Shown here in pieces: positions 25,630-34,409 of a stretch of 64,000 nt of DNA. Every line of letters starts with the position of its first letter. Positions within the stretch are counted from its first letter, which is position 1. The notes below the pieces were generated by a model. It ran no database searches, was not told the DNA's origin, and saw nothing but the letters and a program-made list of their open reading frames with translations. Source of the stretch: Poriferisodalis sp965221195 (lineage in GTDB: Bacteria; Actinomycetota; Acidimicrobiia; Acidimicrobiales; Poriferisodalaceae); the NCBI GenBank assembly GCA_965221195.1, contig OZ244864.1, positions 1-64,000 on the forward strand, in the 5' to 3' direction. A program made the translations under genes and the position numbers.

Positions 25630-27879
25630 ATGCTACCCGTACCCTCAAATCTTGTGAAATGGCCATCGTGGGCACCTAAGTGGTCAATCATCAGCGCGGC
25701 GGCCATATTGGCAGCATCCGTTACCGCAACAGTCATCCTCTCCATCGAAAGTTCCTCCGACACAACCGCGCCGACAGCGACCGACGCAGGGACGCCAGCT
25801 CAAACATTTTCATCAGCTCCGGCTGCACAACCCGGTACGCCCACCGAGACGAGTCCCGATGCATTGCAGCTGCGCATCGCCCGGCTTGCTGCAGAGTTGG
25901 CTGCCACGCCCGTACATGTACGCACTGAAGTCGGAGAGGCACAGCTGACAGTCGCCGACTTCGGCATCAAGCTCAACGGCGAGGCCACCTTCCGCGCTGT
26001 CCACCAACGGCGCTCACAAGGCGACTGGTCGGACCAAGATTCAGCGACCGAGTCGTGGTCGGCGCTGTCGGTCGATCCGCTGCCTTCTGAGCGTCGATAC
26101 CAAGTCGATCGGGTTGCAGCCCGAGCCTTGCTGCGGGATGCCACCGAGCTGGGTGTAACAGCCATACCCCCGGTCATCGTCGTCGTCAACAACAGCCTGG
26201 CCGTAGACCTCGGCCAGCCCGGTCAGCTCATTGATGTCGATGACGCCGTTGACCAGGTGCTTGAGGGCATTGCACGCACGATTCCCCGCATCGAGATCAC
26301 TGCCAAGTTGCGCCAAAGCCGAATGCTTGAACTCACACCCGAACTGCAACGGGCCGTCAACGAAGCCCAGGCGCGATACGGGCGCAGCCTTGTGGTGACC
26401 TACGGCGGCGTTTCTCACGAGTTAGCACTCGAAAGCATCGCTGATTGGTTGACGCTGGATCCGGACGAATCGCCCCCGATGATCAGCTTCAGCCACAGCA
26501 GAGTCAGCGCGTACCTTGAAGAGGTCTTCGCAGCACAGTCCGCCCCGGTCACCACCGCTGCCATGGCTGTGGTCAACGGCGTACCGACGGTGATGGCAAG
26601 AGACGGCAGCGAGACCTGCTGTGCAGACGAAGTCGCCGCCGAGATCGAGCAGGCCTTGCTCAACGCAGCGGCGAACCCATTGGTGCTGCCCGGGCGCCCG
26701 GCGATTAGCCGAGAAGAACAGGCCTACTTGGAATCGCTCGGGATCATCGAGCTCGTCGGCAGCTTCACCACCATGCATGAGTGCTGCAAATCCCGGGTGG
26801 CCAACATCCAGCGCTTTGCGGATCTGATGCGTGGCGTGATAGTTGCACCCGGCGAGAGCCTCTCGCTCAATGGCCATGTCGGTCGGCGAACCGAGGAAAA
26901 GGGTTTCGTGGAAGGCGGTTTCATCGAAAAGGGTGTCCTCGTTGAAGACATCGGCGGTGGTGTGTCGCAGTTCGCCACGACGATCTTTAATGCGCTGATC
27001 CGCGCCGGTATGGACATCGACGAGTACCAGACACATTCGTTGTATCTCAGCCGCTACCCCTACGGACTTGACCCAACCATCTCCTATCCCAAGCCTGACC
27101 TGCGATTCACCAATCCCACTCCTTACGGAATCCTTATCTGGCCGAAGTACACCGACACCTCCATAAGCGTGGACATCTACTCAACTCGCAACGTTGAGGT
27201 GTCTATCGGAGAGCCCGAAGAAGAGATGCGGGAGTTCTGCCAACGTGTCCGCACAGATCGCAGGCGGGTGTTCTCAGACGGGACCGCCCAAACCGACACG
27301 TTCTGGGCGCGCTACCGGCCCGAGGAGGGTCGCAACTGCGACGGCACCCGTTCGGTGCCGCGGCGCTGCGTTGACCCGCTGGGGATATCTGGGGAGGCTG
27401 CCGATGTAGCGCCCGATGGAGAAGCGCCTGACGAACTGGCCGAAGACGGCAGCGAACGCGCCGACGGGACCATCGTCATGTGTCCGCCAGTGGAGTGCGT
27501 CGAGAAGCCCGGTGAGCGCGATTCGGAGCTGCCGCGATATCCCGACGATCCGTGCCTCGGCGTCGACCTTGAAGAACTTGCGCGCAACAACGACACCGAA
27601 GGCGATGCCGAGACCGACAGCGGCACTAGCAGCGGCACTGGGGGCAGTACTAGCAGCGGCACTGGCAACGACAGCGGGGGCAGCACTAGCAACGGCAACG
27701 GGAACGGCACGGGCAGTGGCGAAGTTGACTCGGGCGACGGCACTAGCGGCAGCGACGAACGCCCTGGCGGCGGCAAGCCTGCAGGCCCCGACGGATCGCA
27801 GAACAACCCGCCCAGCGACAGCAACCCACCCAGCGACGAGGCAGATCTCGGCGAGACCAGCGAACCTAGGCGGTCGTGA
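25630..27879 (+). CDS. VanW-family membrane-anchored protein
   Basis: About 749 residues. An N-terminal transmembrane helix (WSIISAAAILAASVTATVIL) is followed by two PG_binding_4-like regions, then the VanW domain with SFTTMHECCKSRVANIQRFADLMRGVIVAPGESLSLNGHVGRRTEEKGF and DIGGGVSQFATTIFNALIRAGMDI. The last about 100 residues are Gly/Ser/Thr/Asn-rich, repetitive and probably disordered. VanW proteins are extracytoplasmic and linked to cell envelope, but their activity is unknown. I chose the ATG at 25630; an upstream frame start would overlap the divergent SDR gene. Confidence 0.85.
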   Translation: MLPVPSNLVKWPSWAPKWSIISAAAILAASVTATVILSIESSSDTTAPTATDAGTPAQTFSSAPAAQPGTPTETSPDALQLRIARLAAELAATPVHVRTEVGEAQLTVADFGIKLNGEATFRAVHQRRSQGDWSDQDSATESWSALSVDPLPSERRYQVDRVAARALLRDATELGVTAIPPVIVVVNNSLAVDLGQPGQLIDVDDAVDQVLEGIARTIPRIEITAKLRQSRMLELTPELQRAVNEAQARYGRSLVVTYGGVSHELALESIADWLTLDPDESPPMISFSHSRVSAYLEEVFAAQSAPVTTAAMAVVNGVPTVMARDGSETCCADEVAAEIEQALLNAAANPLVLPGRPAISREEQAYLESLGIIELVGSFTTMHECCKSRVANIQRFADLMRGVIVAPGESLSLNGHVGRRTEEKGFVEGGFIEKGVLVEDIGGGVSQFATTIFNALIRAGMDIDEYQTHSLYLSRYPYGLDPTISYPKPDLRFTNPTPYGILIWPKYTDTSISVDIYSTRNVEVSIGEPEEEMREFCQRVRTDRRRVFSDGTAQTDTFWARYRPEEGRNCDGTRSVPRRCVDPLGISGEAADVAPDGEAPDELAEDGSERADGTIVMCPPVECVEKPGERDSELPRYPDDPCLGVDLEELARNNDTEGDAETDSGTSSGTGGSTSSGTGNDSGGSTSNGNGNGTGSGEVDSGDGTSGSDERPGGGKPAGPDGSQNNPPSDSNPPSDEADLGETSEPRRS

Positions 27880-27883
27880 GTCT

Positions 27884-29158
27884 GTGACCGCAATTGACGT
27901 TCTGGTCGTGGGTGCCGGCCCGGCGGGTGCGTCTGCCGCAGTGTGGGCGAGCCGCGCTGGCCTTGACGTGATGATGATCGACCGAGCAGCACAGGGACGT
28001 GACAAATGTTGCGGCGACGGCCTCACCGCACTGGCACTGCGCGAACTGGAGTTATTAGGGCTGCGGCCCGCGCTTGTGGACTCTTGGATGCATGTAGAAG
28101 CTGCGTGCGTCCGTTCGCCGCAAGGTCGCATCACCCGCCTGCCGCTGCCAAGCGGTCAAGGACAGTTCGCCGCTGTCTGTCGTCGCACGCAACTTGATGC
28201 CGCGCTGGTGGACCTCGCTTCCGCGTCGGGTGTTGAAGTTCGGCTCGGCACTGCCTTTGCGGGGTTCGCCGATACCGGCGACGGCGCGAGTGCCGCAACG
28301 GTTTGCCTCAGCAATGGCAATTGCACAAAAACTCGGTTCGTCGTTGCTGCGGACGGTGTCTATTCTGCTGTCCGCAAAGCGCTCGGCATAGGCCCCGCCC
28401 GCTACCGGGGAGACTGGCACGCATTCCGCGGCTACCTGCGTTCAAGCGGCACAGCAGCCCGCAATATGTGGGTGTGGTTCGAACCAGATCTGCTGCCGGG
28501 CTACGTCTGGTCGTTCCCACTAGGAGACGGACGGGTGAACGTGGGTTTCGGCATTCCACGGCGCCGCAGCGGTTCAACGAACAGCACCGGCACGCTCGTC
28601 GGCAGTGAGATAGCAGCCACTTGGGCCGGTCTGACTGAGCGGCGGCACATCGCTGGCGTGCTCGGCGCTCACGAACCCGACGGGCCAGTACGAGCGTGGC
28701 CGATACCCGCGCGTTTTGGCGAACTGTCTCTAGCGCAGGGGCGGGTGCTGATATGCGGCGACGCTGCCGCAGCCGCGGACCCGCTGACCGGTGAAGGCAT
28801 CGGCCAAGCCATTGGAATGGGACGCATGGCAGCGAACGCAATCGCGCGCGGTGGCCCCCCGCACAGCGTCACTGCCCGCTACGAGATGAGTACACGCACC
28901 GAGTTCGCTCTCGATCACCGGCTGGCACGAGGCCTCAGCCGAGTCTTGGCCCACGAGCGACTAGCCGAATTTGCACTGGGCACGGTCGCCACAACAGGCT
29001 GGACGAAACGCCAATTCGCCCGCTGGATGTTCGAGGACTACCCCCGAGCAGCATTGGCAACGCCCCGCCGGTGGAATCGAGCCATAACCAATCCGCGAGG
29101 CGCTTTTGCACACGGCACTACCGATGTTGCAGTTGGGCCTGCGAGTTCGCCAAGCTAG
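27884..29158 (+). CDS. FAD-dependent geranylgeranyl reductase-family protein
   Basis: Reduces isoprenoid double bonds in family members (menaquinone MenJ, archaeal lipid reductase). 424 residues. FAD-binding VVGAGPAGASAAVWASRAGLDV at the N-terminus, RRTQLDAALVDLA, then GDAAAAADPLTGEGIGQAIGMGRMAA near residue 290. The GTG start at 27884 is 5 bases after the VanW stop and coaA follows 5 bases after its end, so the three form a compact run. Menaquinone reduction is a plausible but unproven role. Confidence 0.85.
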   Translation: MTAIDVLVVGAGPAGASAAVWASRAGLDVMMIDRAAQGRDKCCGDGLTALALRELELLGLRPALVDSWMHVEAACVRSPQGRITRLPLPSGQGQFAAVCRRTQLDAALVDLASASGVEVRLGTAFAGFADTGDGASAATVCLSNGNCTKTRFVVAADGVYSAVRKALGIGPARYRGDWHAFRGYLRSSGTAARNMWVWFEPDLLPGYVWSFPLGDGRVNVGFGIPRRRSGSTNSTGTLVGSEIAATWAGLTERRHIAGVLGAHEPDGPVRAWPIPARFGELSLAQGRVLICGDAAAAADPLTGEGIGQAIGMGRMAANAIARGGPPHSVTARYEMSTRTEFALDHRLARGLSRVLAHERLAEFALGTVATTGWTKRQFARWMFEDYPRAALATPRRWNRAITNPRGAFAHGTTDVAVGPASSPS

Positions 29159-29162
29159 GTGA

Positions 29163-30146
29163 GTGGCAGACCAAGTGGCAGACCCAGTGACGGACACATC
29201 TGCGTTAGACGGCTCGTTTGAGCCGAGCCGAGACAACCGGCATTGCCGCTTCAACCGCGAGCAGTGGGCGAAACTGCGCGACGCCACTCCACTCTCGTTG
29301 ACCAAAGAAGAACTCAAAGCGCTAGCCGGGCTCGTTGAGCCGGTGACGCTCGACATGGTGCGAGACATCTACCTGCCCTTGTCACGGCTGCTGAATCTGC
29401 AAGTCGCCGCAAAGCGACAACTCCGCGCAACAACTGAGGGCTTCTTCGGCAGGGTGCTGCCCCCAACTCCTTACTTGATCGGCATCGGCGGCAGTGTCTC
29501 TGCCGGCAAGAGCACGACAGCGCGCATCCTCCAAGCCGTCTTGGCCTCTTGGCCCGATCATCCCGAGGTCGACTTGGTCACCACGGACGGATTTTTGATG
29601 CCGAACGCAGAACTGACCCGGCGCGGCATTCTTGGACGCAAAGGCTTCCCAGAGTCGTACCGCCGCGGCGAACTACGGGACTTCCTGCAGCGCGTCTCAA
29701 GCGGTGAGCCCGATGTCGCCGCGCCGTTGTACTCGCACATCATTTACGACGTCACCGACAAGGTGCAGATCGTCAACCAGCCGGACATCCTCATCGTGGA
29801 GGGCTTGAACGTACTGCAAACCGGTCCGCCCTCAAACACTCCCTTCGTCTCAGATTTCTTCGACTTCACCATCTATGTGGATGCCGAGGCCGAAGACCTT
29901 GAGGAGTGGTATGTCGAACGTTTCCAGCAATTGCGCAACACAGTGTTCCGCGAGCGCTCTGCGTATTTCGCACAGTTCGCAGATCTACCCCATTCCGCTG
30001 CGGACGCTGTTGCTCGCACGATCTGGCGTTCGATCAACTTAGTGAACCTCCAAGAGAACATCCTTCCCACACGCGCACGAGCTGATCTGGTGCTCGCCAA
30101 GGGTCACGACCACGTCGTCGAACACGTCGAACTCCGATACCACTAG
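29163..30146 (+). CDS. coaA: Pantothenate kinase, type I
   Basis: First step of coenzyme A synthesis, ATP-dependent phosphorylation of pantothenate. 327 residues, typical length. The P-loop is GIGGSVSAGKSTTARILQ near residues 105-120, followed by VTTDGFLMPNAEL, RRGILGRKGFPESY and IVEGLNVLQ. GTG start, with a 12-base duplicated stretch (gtggcagaccaa) at the very beginning giving MADQVADPV. Confidence 0.95.
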   Translation: MADQVADPVTDTSALDGSFEPSRDNRHCRFNREQWAKLRDATPLSLTKEELKALAGLVEPVTLDMVRDIYLPLSRLLNLQVAAKRQLRATTEGFFGRVLPPTPYLIGIGGSVSAGKSTTARILQAVLASWPDHPEVDLVTTDGFLMPNAELTRRGILGRKGFPESYRRGELRDFLQRVSSGEPDVAAPLYSHIIYDVTDKVQIVNQPDILIVEGLNVLQTGPPSNTPFVSDFFDFTIYVDAEAEDLEEWYVERFQQLRNTVFRERSAYFAQFADLPHSAADAVARTIWRSINLVNLQENILPTRARADLVLAKGHDHVVEHVELRYH

Positions 30147-30200
30147 CCCCCGACCACCCGATGTCCCCGCAACGATGTGCCGGCAATCCAGTGAGCGCAA

Positions 30201-30683
30201 GTGAACCTTCCTGCTTTTGACCAGCCGACCACTGCCCCCAAGACGGGATGCACGTTCTGCTCGATCGTGGCGGGTGAGATTCCTGCGCTGCGCTTCTATG
30301 AAGATGACCACGCCGTGGCGTTCATGGATCGACTGCCGATGACCGTGGGCCACTGCTTAGTGATCCCCCGGCGTCACGTCACCGACGTCTGGGACCTCAC
30401 CAACGAGGACGCAGCGCATGTGATGCAGGCGGCTCGACGGGTGGCGCTGCTGGTGCGCGAAAGGCTCACACCAGCAGGCGTGAACCTGCTCAACAACAAC
30501 GGCGCAGCAGCGGATCAGACGCAGTTCCACTTCCACATGCATGTGATTCCCCGCTATGGCGGCGACCGACTGCTGCGCCCGTGGGAGCGATTGTCAGCTC
30601 AGGTCGGTGGTATCGAAGAGGCCTACCAGCGGCTGCGCGCCACCGAGCCCGAAGCTCAGACTGCCGTGGTGCCTCCGAACTAG
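30201..30683 (+). CDS. HIT-family nucleotide hydrolase/transferase
   Basis: 160 residues. It begins GCTFCSIVAGEIPALRFYEDDHAVAFMDRLP, carries VGHCLVIPRRHVTDVWDL, and ends the fold with the histidine triad QTQFHFHMHVIPRYGGD. CxxC near the start suggests a zinc-bound HinT-like member. Acts on AMP-linked substrates in known relatives. GTG start at 30201. The next gene starts 12 bases after its stop. Confidence 0.92.
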   Translation: MNLPAFDQPTTAPKTGCTFCSIVAGEIPALRFYEDDHAVAFMDRLPMTVGHCLVIPRRHVTDVWDLTNEDAAHVMQAARRVALLVRERLTPAGVNLLNNNGAAADQTQFHFHMHVIPRYGGDRLLRPWERLSAQVGGIEEAYQRLRATEPEAQTAVVPPN

Positions 30684-30694
30684 CGTCAGACACC

Positions 30695-31492
30695 ATGAAC
30701 GACCGCTACAGCCCTTTTGACGCATTGCAGATCGAGGGCCCCGACGACGAGGGCGTGCTGGAGATCGTCATCGACACACCGGGCCGCCTGAACTCCGTGG
30801 ACGCCTCTAAGCACCAAGCCCTAGCCGACATCTGGCGGACGGTCGACACCGATCCCGACACCCGCGTAGCAGTGATCCGTGGCGCCAACGGCACCTTCTC
30901 CGCCGGCGGCGACCTCGGCATGATTGAGGAGATCATGGACGACTTCGAGACTCGTCAGCAGACCCTGCGTGAGGCCCGAGACATTGTCTACAACATGATC
31001 AACTGCTCCAAGATCATCGTGTCAGCGATTGAGGGTGTTGCGGTCGGCGCTGGATTGGCAGTAGCGCTCATGGCCGATATCTCCATTGCCGGACGCAGCG
31101 CCCGCATCACCGACGGCCATACGAGGCTCGGTGTGGCTGCGGGCGATCATGCTGCAATCGTGTGGCCAATCCTGTGCGGCATGGCCAAGTCGAAGTACTA
31201 CCTGCTGACGTGCGACACGATCACCGGTGCCGAGGCCGACGAGATGGGTCTCATCAGCAAAGCTGTTGACGACGACGCAGTTGTCACCGAGGCCTTTGCG
31301 GTTGCCCGACGGCTGGCCAAAGGCAGCCAGAGCGCCATCCGCTGGACTAAATACAGCCTGAACAATTGGTTACGTATGGCCGGACCCATTTTTGACACCT
31401 CTGCGGCTCTTGAGATGCTGGGCTTCACCGGACCCGATGCACGCGAAGGCCACGCCGCCATCGTCAGCAAGCGCCGTCCGAACTTCGCCTGA
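30695..31492 (+). CDS. Enoyl-CoA hydratase/isomerase family protein
   Basis: 265 residues, crotonase fold. Oxyanion-hole segments are GTFSAGGDLGMIEEIMDDF and AIEGVAVGAGLAVALMADISIAG; the usual second catalytic Glu region reads DGHTRLGVAAGDHAAIVWPILCG, with Asp-His where many hydratases have Glu, so the exact reaction (hydration, isomerisation or another crotonase reaction) is uncertain. I chose the ATG at 30695 because the longer frame overlaps the HIT gene. Confidence 0.88.
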   Translation: MNDRYSPFDALQIEGPDDEGVLEIVIDTPGRLNSVDASKHQALADIWRTVDTDPDTRVAVIRGANGTFSAGGDLGMIEEIMDDFETRQQTLREARDIVYNMINCSKIIVSAIEGVAVGAGLAVALMADISIAGRSARITDGHTRLGVAAGDHAAIVWPILCGMAKSKYYLLTCDTITGAEADEMGLISKAVDDDAVVTEAFAVARRLAKGSQSAIRWTKYSLNNWLRMAGPIFDTSAALEMLGFTGPDAREGHAAIVSKRRPNFA

Positions 31493-31611
31493 ACTCAGCA
31501 CAAGAACGAACAATCCCTACAAGCATCAGATGCCAGACGCAGGACAAGTCGATACGGGGCGATGCAGGGCGCTGCGGGGCAACGCAACGTAGTGTTCACC
31601 TCAAAGGTAGC

Positions 31612-32622
31612 GTGACCACGATGGGCAGGCGCAAGCGTCGGATACCGGCGGCGCGGACGAAGCAGATGGGCTTCGAGCCGGTCGTAGCCGGACATGTCTC
31701 GCCCCGTCGTTGGGTGCCGGACCACATTCCGTTACCGCCCTACGCGCTCAGCGGCCAATCGGGGCCAACCCCGCAGGGCGTCGAGCCCTGCGACCTCTCA
31801 ACCATTGAAGCGATGCGGCTGGCGGGATCGGCGGCGCGTCGGGTGCTAGCAGCTGTGGCAGCAGAAATTGCGCCAGGGGTGACAAGCGACCATCTTGATG
31901 AGGTCTGCCACGAGACGTGTGTCGCCGAAGGCGGCTATCCGAGTCCGCTCAACTACAACGGCTACCCCAAGTCGCTGTGTACATCAATCAACGAGATCAT
32001 CTGCCACGGCATACCTGACGACCGGCCGCTGAGGGACGGCGACATCGTGAACTGCGACGTGACAATCTTCGTGGGCGGCGTCCACGGCGACCACTCTGAG
32101 ACGTTCGCTGTCGGCGACATCGACACACCCTCGCAACGACTGATCGAGGTGACGCGAGAGTGCATGTACCGCGGCGTTGCCGCGGTTCGGCCAGGCGCTC
32201 GGGTACGCGACATCGGCAAAGCCATCGAAGCCTGCGCGCAGGCCGAGGGCTACGGCGTCGTGCGTGAGTTCGTCGGCCATGGCATCGGGCAGATCTTCCA
32301 CCGGCTCCCCAATATCCCCCACTACTACGACCCTGCAGCGGGCACCGAACTGCTTGAAGGTATGACGTTTACCGTGGAGCCGATGATCACCATGGGCGCG
32401 CCGCGCGCTCAGCTTTGGCCCGACGGCTGGACTGCGGTGACTGCTGACCGCAGCCGCACTGCCCAGTTTGAACACACCGTGCTGGTCACCTCCGACGGTG
32501 CCGAACTTTTGACGGTGACCGAAGACGAGCCACAGCCGTTCCTAGAAGGCCCGATGCAGGCACGCTTGGATCGGGTCGGTTGGCCTCAGCAGCTGAGCAC
32601 CGCGTCGGTGCGGACTGGCTGA
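31612..32622 (+). CDS. map: Methionine aminopeptidase, type I, with N-terminal extension
   Basis: Removes initiator Met. 336 residues; the catalytic domain starts near residue 75. Metal ligands are Asp in VNCDVTIF, Asp in GDHSETFAVG, His in FVGHGIGQIFH, Glu in TFTVEPMI and Glu in QFEHTVLV. The N-terminal extension includes VPDHIPLPPYALSG, the Pro-rich linker seen in extended actinobacterial MetAPs. It opens with a basic segment MGRRKRRIPAARTK. GTG start at 31612, four codons before an ATG. Confidence 0.93.
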   Translation: MTTMGRRKRRIPAARTKQMGFEPVVAGHVSPRRWVPDHIPLPPYALSGQSGPTPQGVEPCDLSTIEAMRLAGSAARRVLAAVAAEIAPGVTSDHLDEVCHETCVAEGGYPSPLNYNGYPKSLCTSINEIICHGIPDDRPLRDGDIVNCDVTIFVGGVHGDHSETFAVGDIDTPSQRLIEVTRECMYRGVAAVRPGARVRDIGKAIEACAQAEGYGVVREFVGHGIGQIFHRLPNIPHYYDPAAGTELLEGMTFTVEPMITMGAPRAQLWPDGWTAVTADRSRTAQFEHTVLVTSDGAELLTVTEDEPQPFLEGPMQARLDRVGWPQQLSTASVRTG

Positions 32623-32625
32623 GTC

Positions 32626-32979
32626 ATGTCCTGGGTGCGCGACGTGGTGTCTGCTACGTGTGCAACAGCGGTGCTGAGCCTCGCCGCTGTGGTCGCCTCA
32701 GGTTGCCAGAGCGAGCCAGAGGCCGAGCCGATCCCCACGACGCTGCCCGTGCTGACCACTTTGCGGCCACAACTCACTACCACGACCATCGCTCCACCGC
32801 CGCCACAGCGCCGCATCTACGTGGTCCAGCCCGGCGACACGCTGGGCAAGATCGCTGTCGGGTTTGATGTGACGGTCCAAGCGCTCATGGACGAGAACGG
32901 CAAAGAAGACACGCTGCTGCGCATCGGCGAGCAGCTCGTCATACCGCCGACGGTCGTCGGCGCCGATAACTCCCAGTGA
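32626..32979 (+). CDS. LysM-domain lipoprotein
   Basis: 117 residues. The signal peptide ends in VVASGC (lipobox), followed by a Pro/Thr linker, then one LysM module YVVQPGDTLGKIAVGFDVTVQALMDENGKEDTLLRIGEQLVIP. Probably anchored in the membrane and bound to peptidoglycan. It starts 3 bases after the map stop and is followed by a related gene, a likely tandem duplication. Confidence 0.88.
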   Translation: MSWVRDVVSATCATAVLSLAAVVASGCQSEPEAEPIPTTLPVLTTLRPQLTTTTIAPPPPQRRIYVVQPGDTLGKIAVGFDVTVQALMDENGKEDTLLRIGEQLVIPPTVVGADNSQ

Positions 32980-33031
32980 AGAACTCCCAGTGAGGGTGGC
33001 TCATGCGGCGTTGAGACGCTGGTGCAGAACC

Positions 33032-33445
33032 ATGAAAACAACTGCCATGGGCTTCGCCGCCGCTGGGGTGACGATCGGCTGCTCGCTGCTCGACAGTCCT
33101 ACACGCACCGTGATCTCTGCATCCACGACGACGCCGACTTTTGCGCCCGCAACCACCACCACAGTGCCGGACCTGCTGAAGCCATACACCGTGGTGCGGG
33201 GCGACACGCTCATCGGGATCGCCGATCGGTACGGCATTCACCTCAACGACCTAGTGCGAGTCAACAACATCGCCGACCCCACCAAGATCTTCGTCGGACA
33301 GGTTCTCATGATCCCGCCGCCGCCCGACCCTGACGCCGGGCCTGCGCTCACCATCGCCCCTGCCACCGATCCCATCCTCCCGCCGCTGCTGCCGACCACA
33401 ACGGCACCGCCGACGCCGCCGATCACGCTAGTGAGATCTCAGTGA
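33032..33445 (+). CDS. Second LysM-domain lipoprotein
   Basis: 137 residues from the ATG at 33032. Short signal peptide with TIGCS as lipobox, Thr/Pro-rich linker, LysM module YTVVRGDTLIGIADRYGIHLNDLVRVNNIADPTKIFVGQVLMIP, and a Pro/Thr-rich C-terminal tail. Paralogous to the previous gene. Its TGA overlaps the ATG of the phosphatase gene, suggesting co-translation. An upstream in-frame start at 32990 would lengthen the N-terminus ahead of the signal peptide, so I rejected it. Confidence 0.88.
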   Translation: MKTTAMGFAAAGVTIGCSLLDSPTRTVISASTTTPTFAPATTTTVPDLLKPYTVVRGDTLIGIADRYGIHLNDLVRVNNIADPTKIFVGQVLMIPPPPDPDAGPALTIAPATDPILPPLLPTTTAPPTPPITLVRSQ

Positions 33446-34047
33446 TGGCTGCCTCGTCGCTGGACGATCTGGAGCCGACTGGGCCGACTGGTTCAACCGG
33501 TCCGACTGGTCGGCTGAGTTTCGGTGTGGCGCAGATCGCACGCTTTGACCGCGCCGTCGATGGCTGGTGGGAAGCTCTGCGGGGGCACAAGCTGATGGAC
33601 CGTGTGATGTACGGAGCCTCCGAGGTGGGCGAGTTCAGCCAAATCTGGCATGTGCTAGGTGCGCTGGGTGCGTTGGGGCCGCGCCGGGAAGCCTCCGATG
33701 CAGTGCGCTTCAGCGCACTCATGGCGCTCGAATCGCTCATCATCAACCAGGGTGTCAAGCGGCTGTTTGCGCGACGCAGACCCGGCACAGCAGCAGAGAA
33801 CCCAACCCAACACCGGCTCCGCCAACCAATCACTTCGAGCTTTCCCTCCGGCCACGCCTCAGCGGCATTCTGTGCTGCGGTCGTACTGTCACAGAGGTCG
33901 CGGCTGGGACCCGCCTACCGGCTGGTGGCTGCCACCGTGGCGGTTTCACGCATCCACGTACGGCTGCATCACGCCAGCGATGTCATCGTTGGGGCGGCAC
34001 TCGGTGAAGCCATCGGGCGGATCGCGGCTCGTCTTATGCAACGCTGA
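33445..34047 (+). CDS. PAP2-family membrane phosphatase
   Basis: About 200 residues. The three phosphatase motifs are KRLFARRRP, SSFPSGHASA and SRIHVRLHHASDVIVG (catalytic His in each of the last two). Several hydrophobic segments surround them. Family members dephosphorylate lipid phosphates such as undecaprenyl pyrophosphate or phosphatidic acid; together with the LysM genes this hints at an envelope role. The N-terminus carries PTGPTGSTGPTGR, a short collagen-like repeat. Confidence 0.88.
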   Translation: MAASSLDDLEPTGPTGSTGPTGRLSFGVAQIARFDRAVDGWWEALRGHKLMDRVMYGASEVGEFSQIWHVLGALGALGPRREASDAVRFSALMALESLIINQGVKRLFARRRPGTAAENPTQHRLRQPITSSFPSGHASAAFCAAVVLSQRSRLGPAYRLVAATVAVSRIHVRLHHASDVIVGAALGEAIGRIAARLMQR

Positions 34048-34090
34048 CTATGCAGCGCTGAACTATGCAGCGCAGATTATGCAGTGCTGA
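34034..34090. repeat. Short direct repeat after the PAP2 gene
   Basis: Three or four degenerate copies of tatgcagcgctgaa follow the phosphatase stop, up to the stop of the next, convergent gene. Low-complexity repeat of the same style as other arrays here. Confidence 0.55.
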
Positions 34091-34092
34091 AA

Positions 34093-34320
34093 TCAGGCGC
34101 GAGCGACACCGGGGCTGTCTTTGGAGGCGACGGGAGCGCCAGCAGCAGCCTCATCGCTGCGGCGCAGCAGAGTGCGCACGTCAAGCAACACATCGGTGAC
34201 CTCCACCGAAGAGAGCAGCTCACGGCTGAAGAAATCGCCCAAGGCGTGGTCGATCACTTCGAGAGCATCGGAGATGATCTGGGGCTCAGCAGTTTGAGTC
34301 GGCTCGGTGGTTTCGGTCAT
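34093..34320 (-). CDS. Small acidic hypothetical protein
   Basis: 75 residues from the ATG at 34320, which has GGGGGAGG about 9 bases upstream. Sequence TETTEPTQTAEPQIISDALEVIDHALGDFFSRELLSSVEVTDVLLDVRTLLRR: two amphipathic helices after a Thr/Glu-rich start. No family recognised. The other strand has an open frame over the same bases, but the Shine-Dalgarno and composition favour this one. Confidence 0.55.
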   Translation of the reverse strand: MTETTEPTQTAEPQIISDALEVIDHALGDFFSRELLSSVEVTDVLLDVRTLLRRSDEAAAGAPVASKDSPGVARA

Positions 34321-34409
34321 CTGCGCTTCCTCCCCCGCGTTCGGCGCCTTCGCAGGCGACTCCGCCGGTTGTCGCATTCACCCTATCTCGCACTAGCTGC
34401 TCGTTAGTG

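Noticed and set aside
27274..28134. 286-codon minus-strand frame
   Set aside because: Shadow of the repetitive VanW tail and the FAD-reductase start; no motif.
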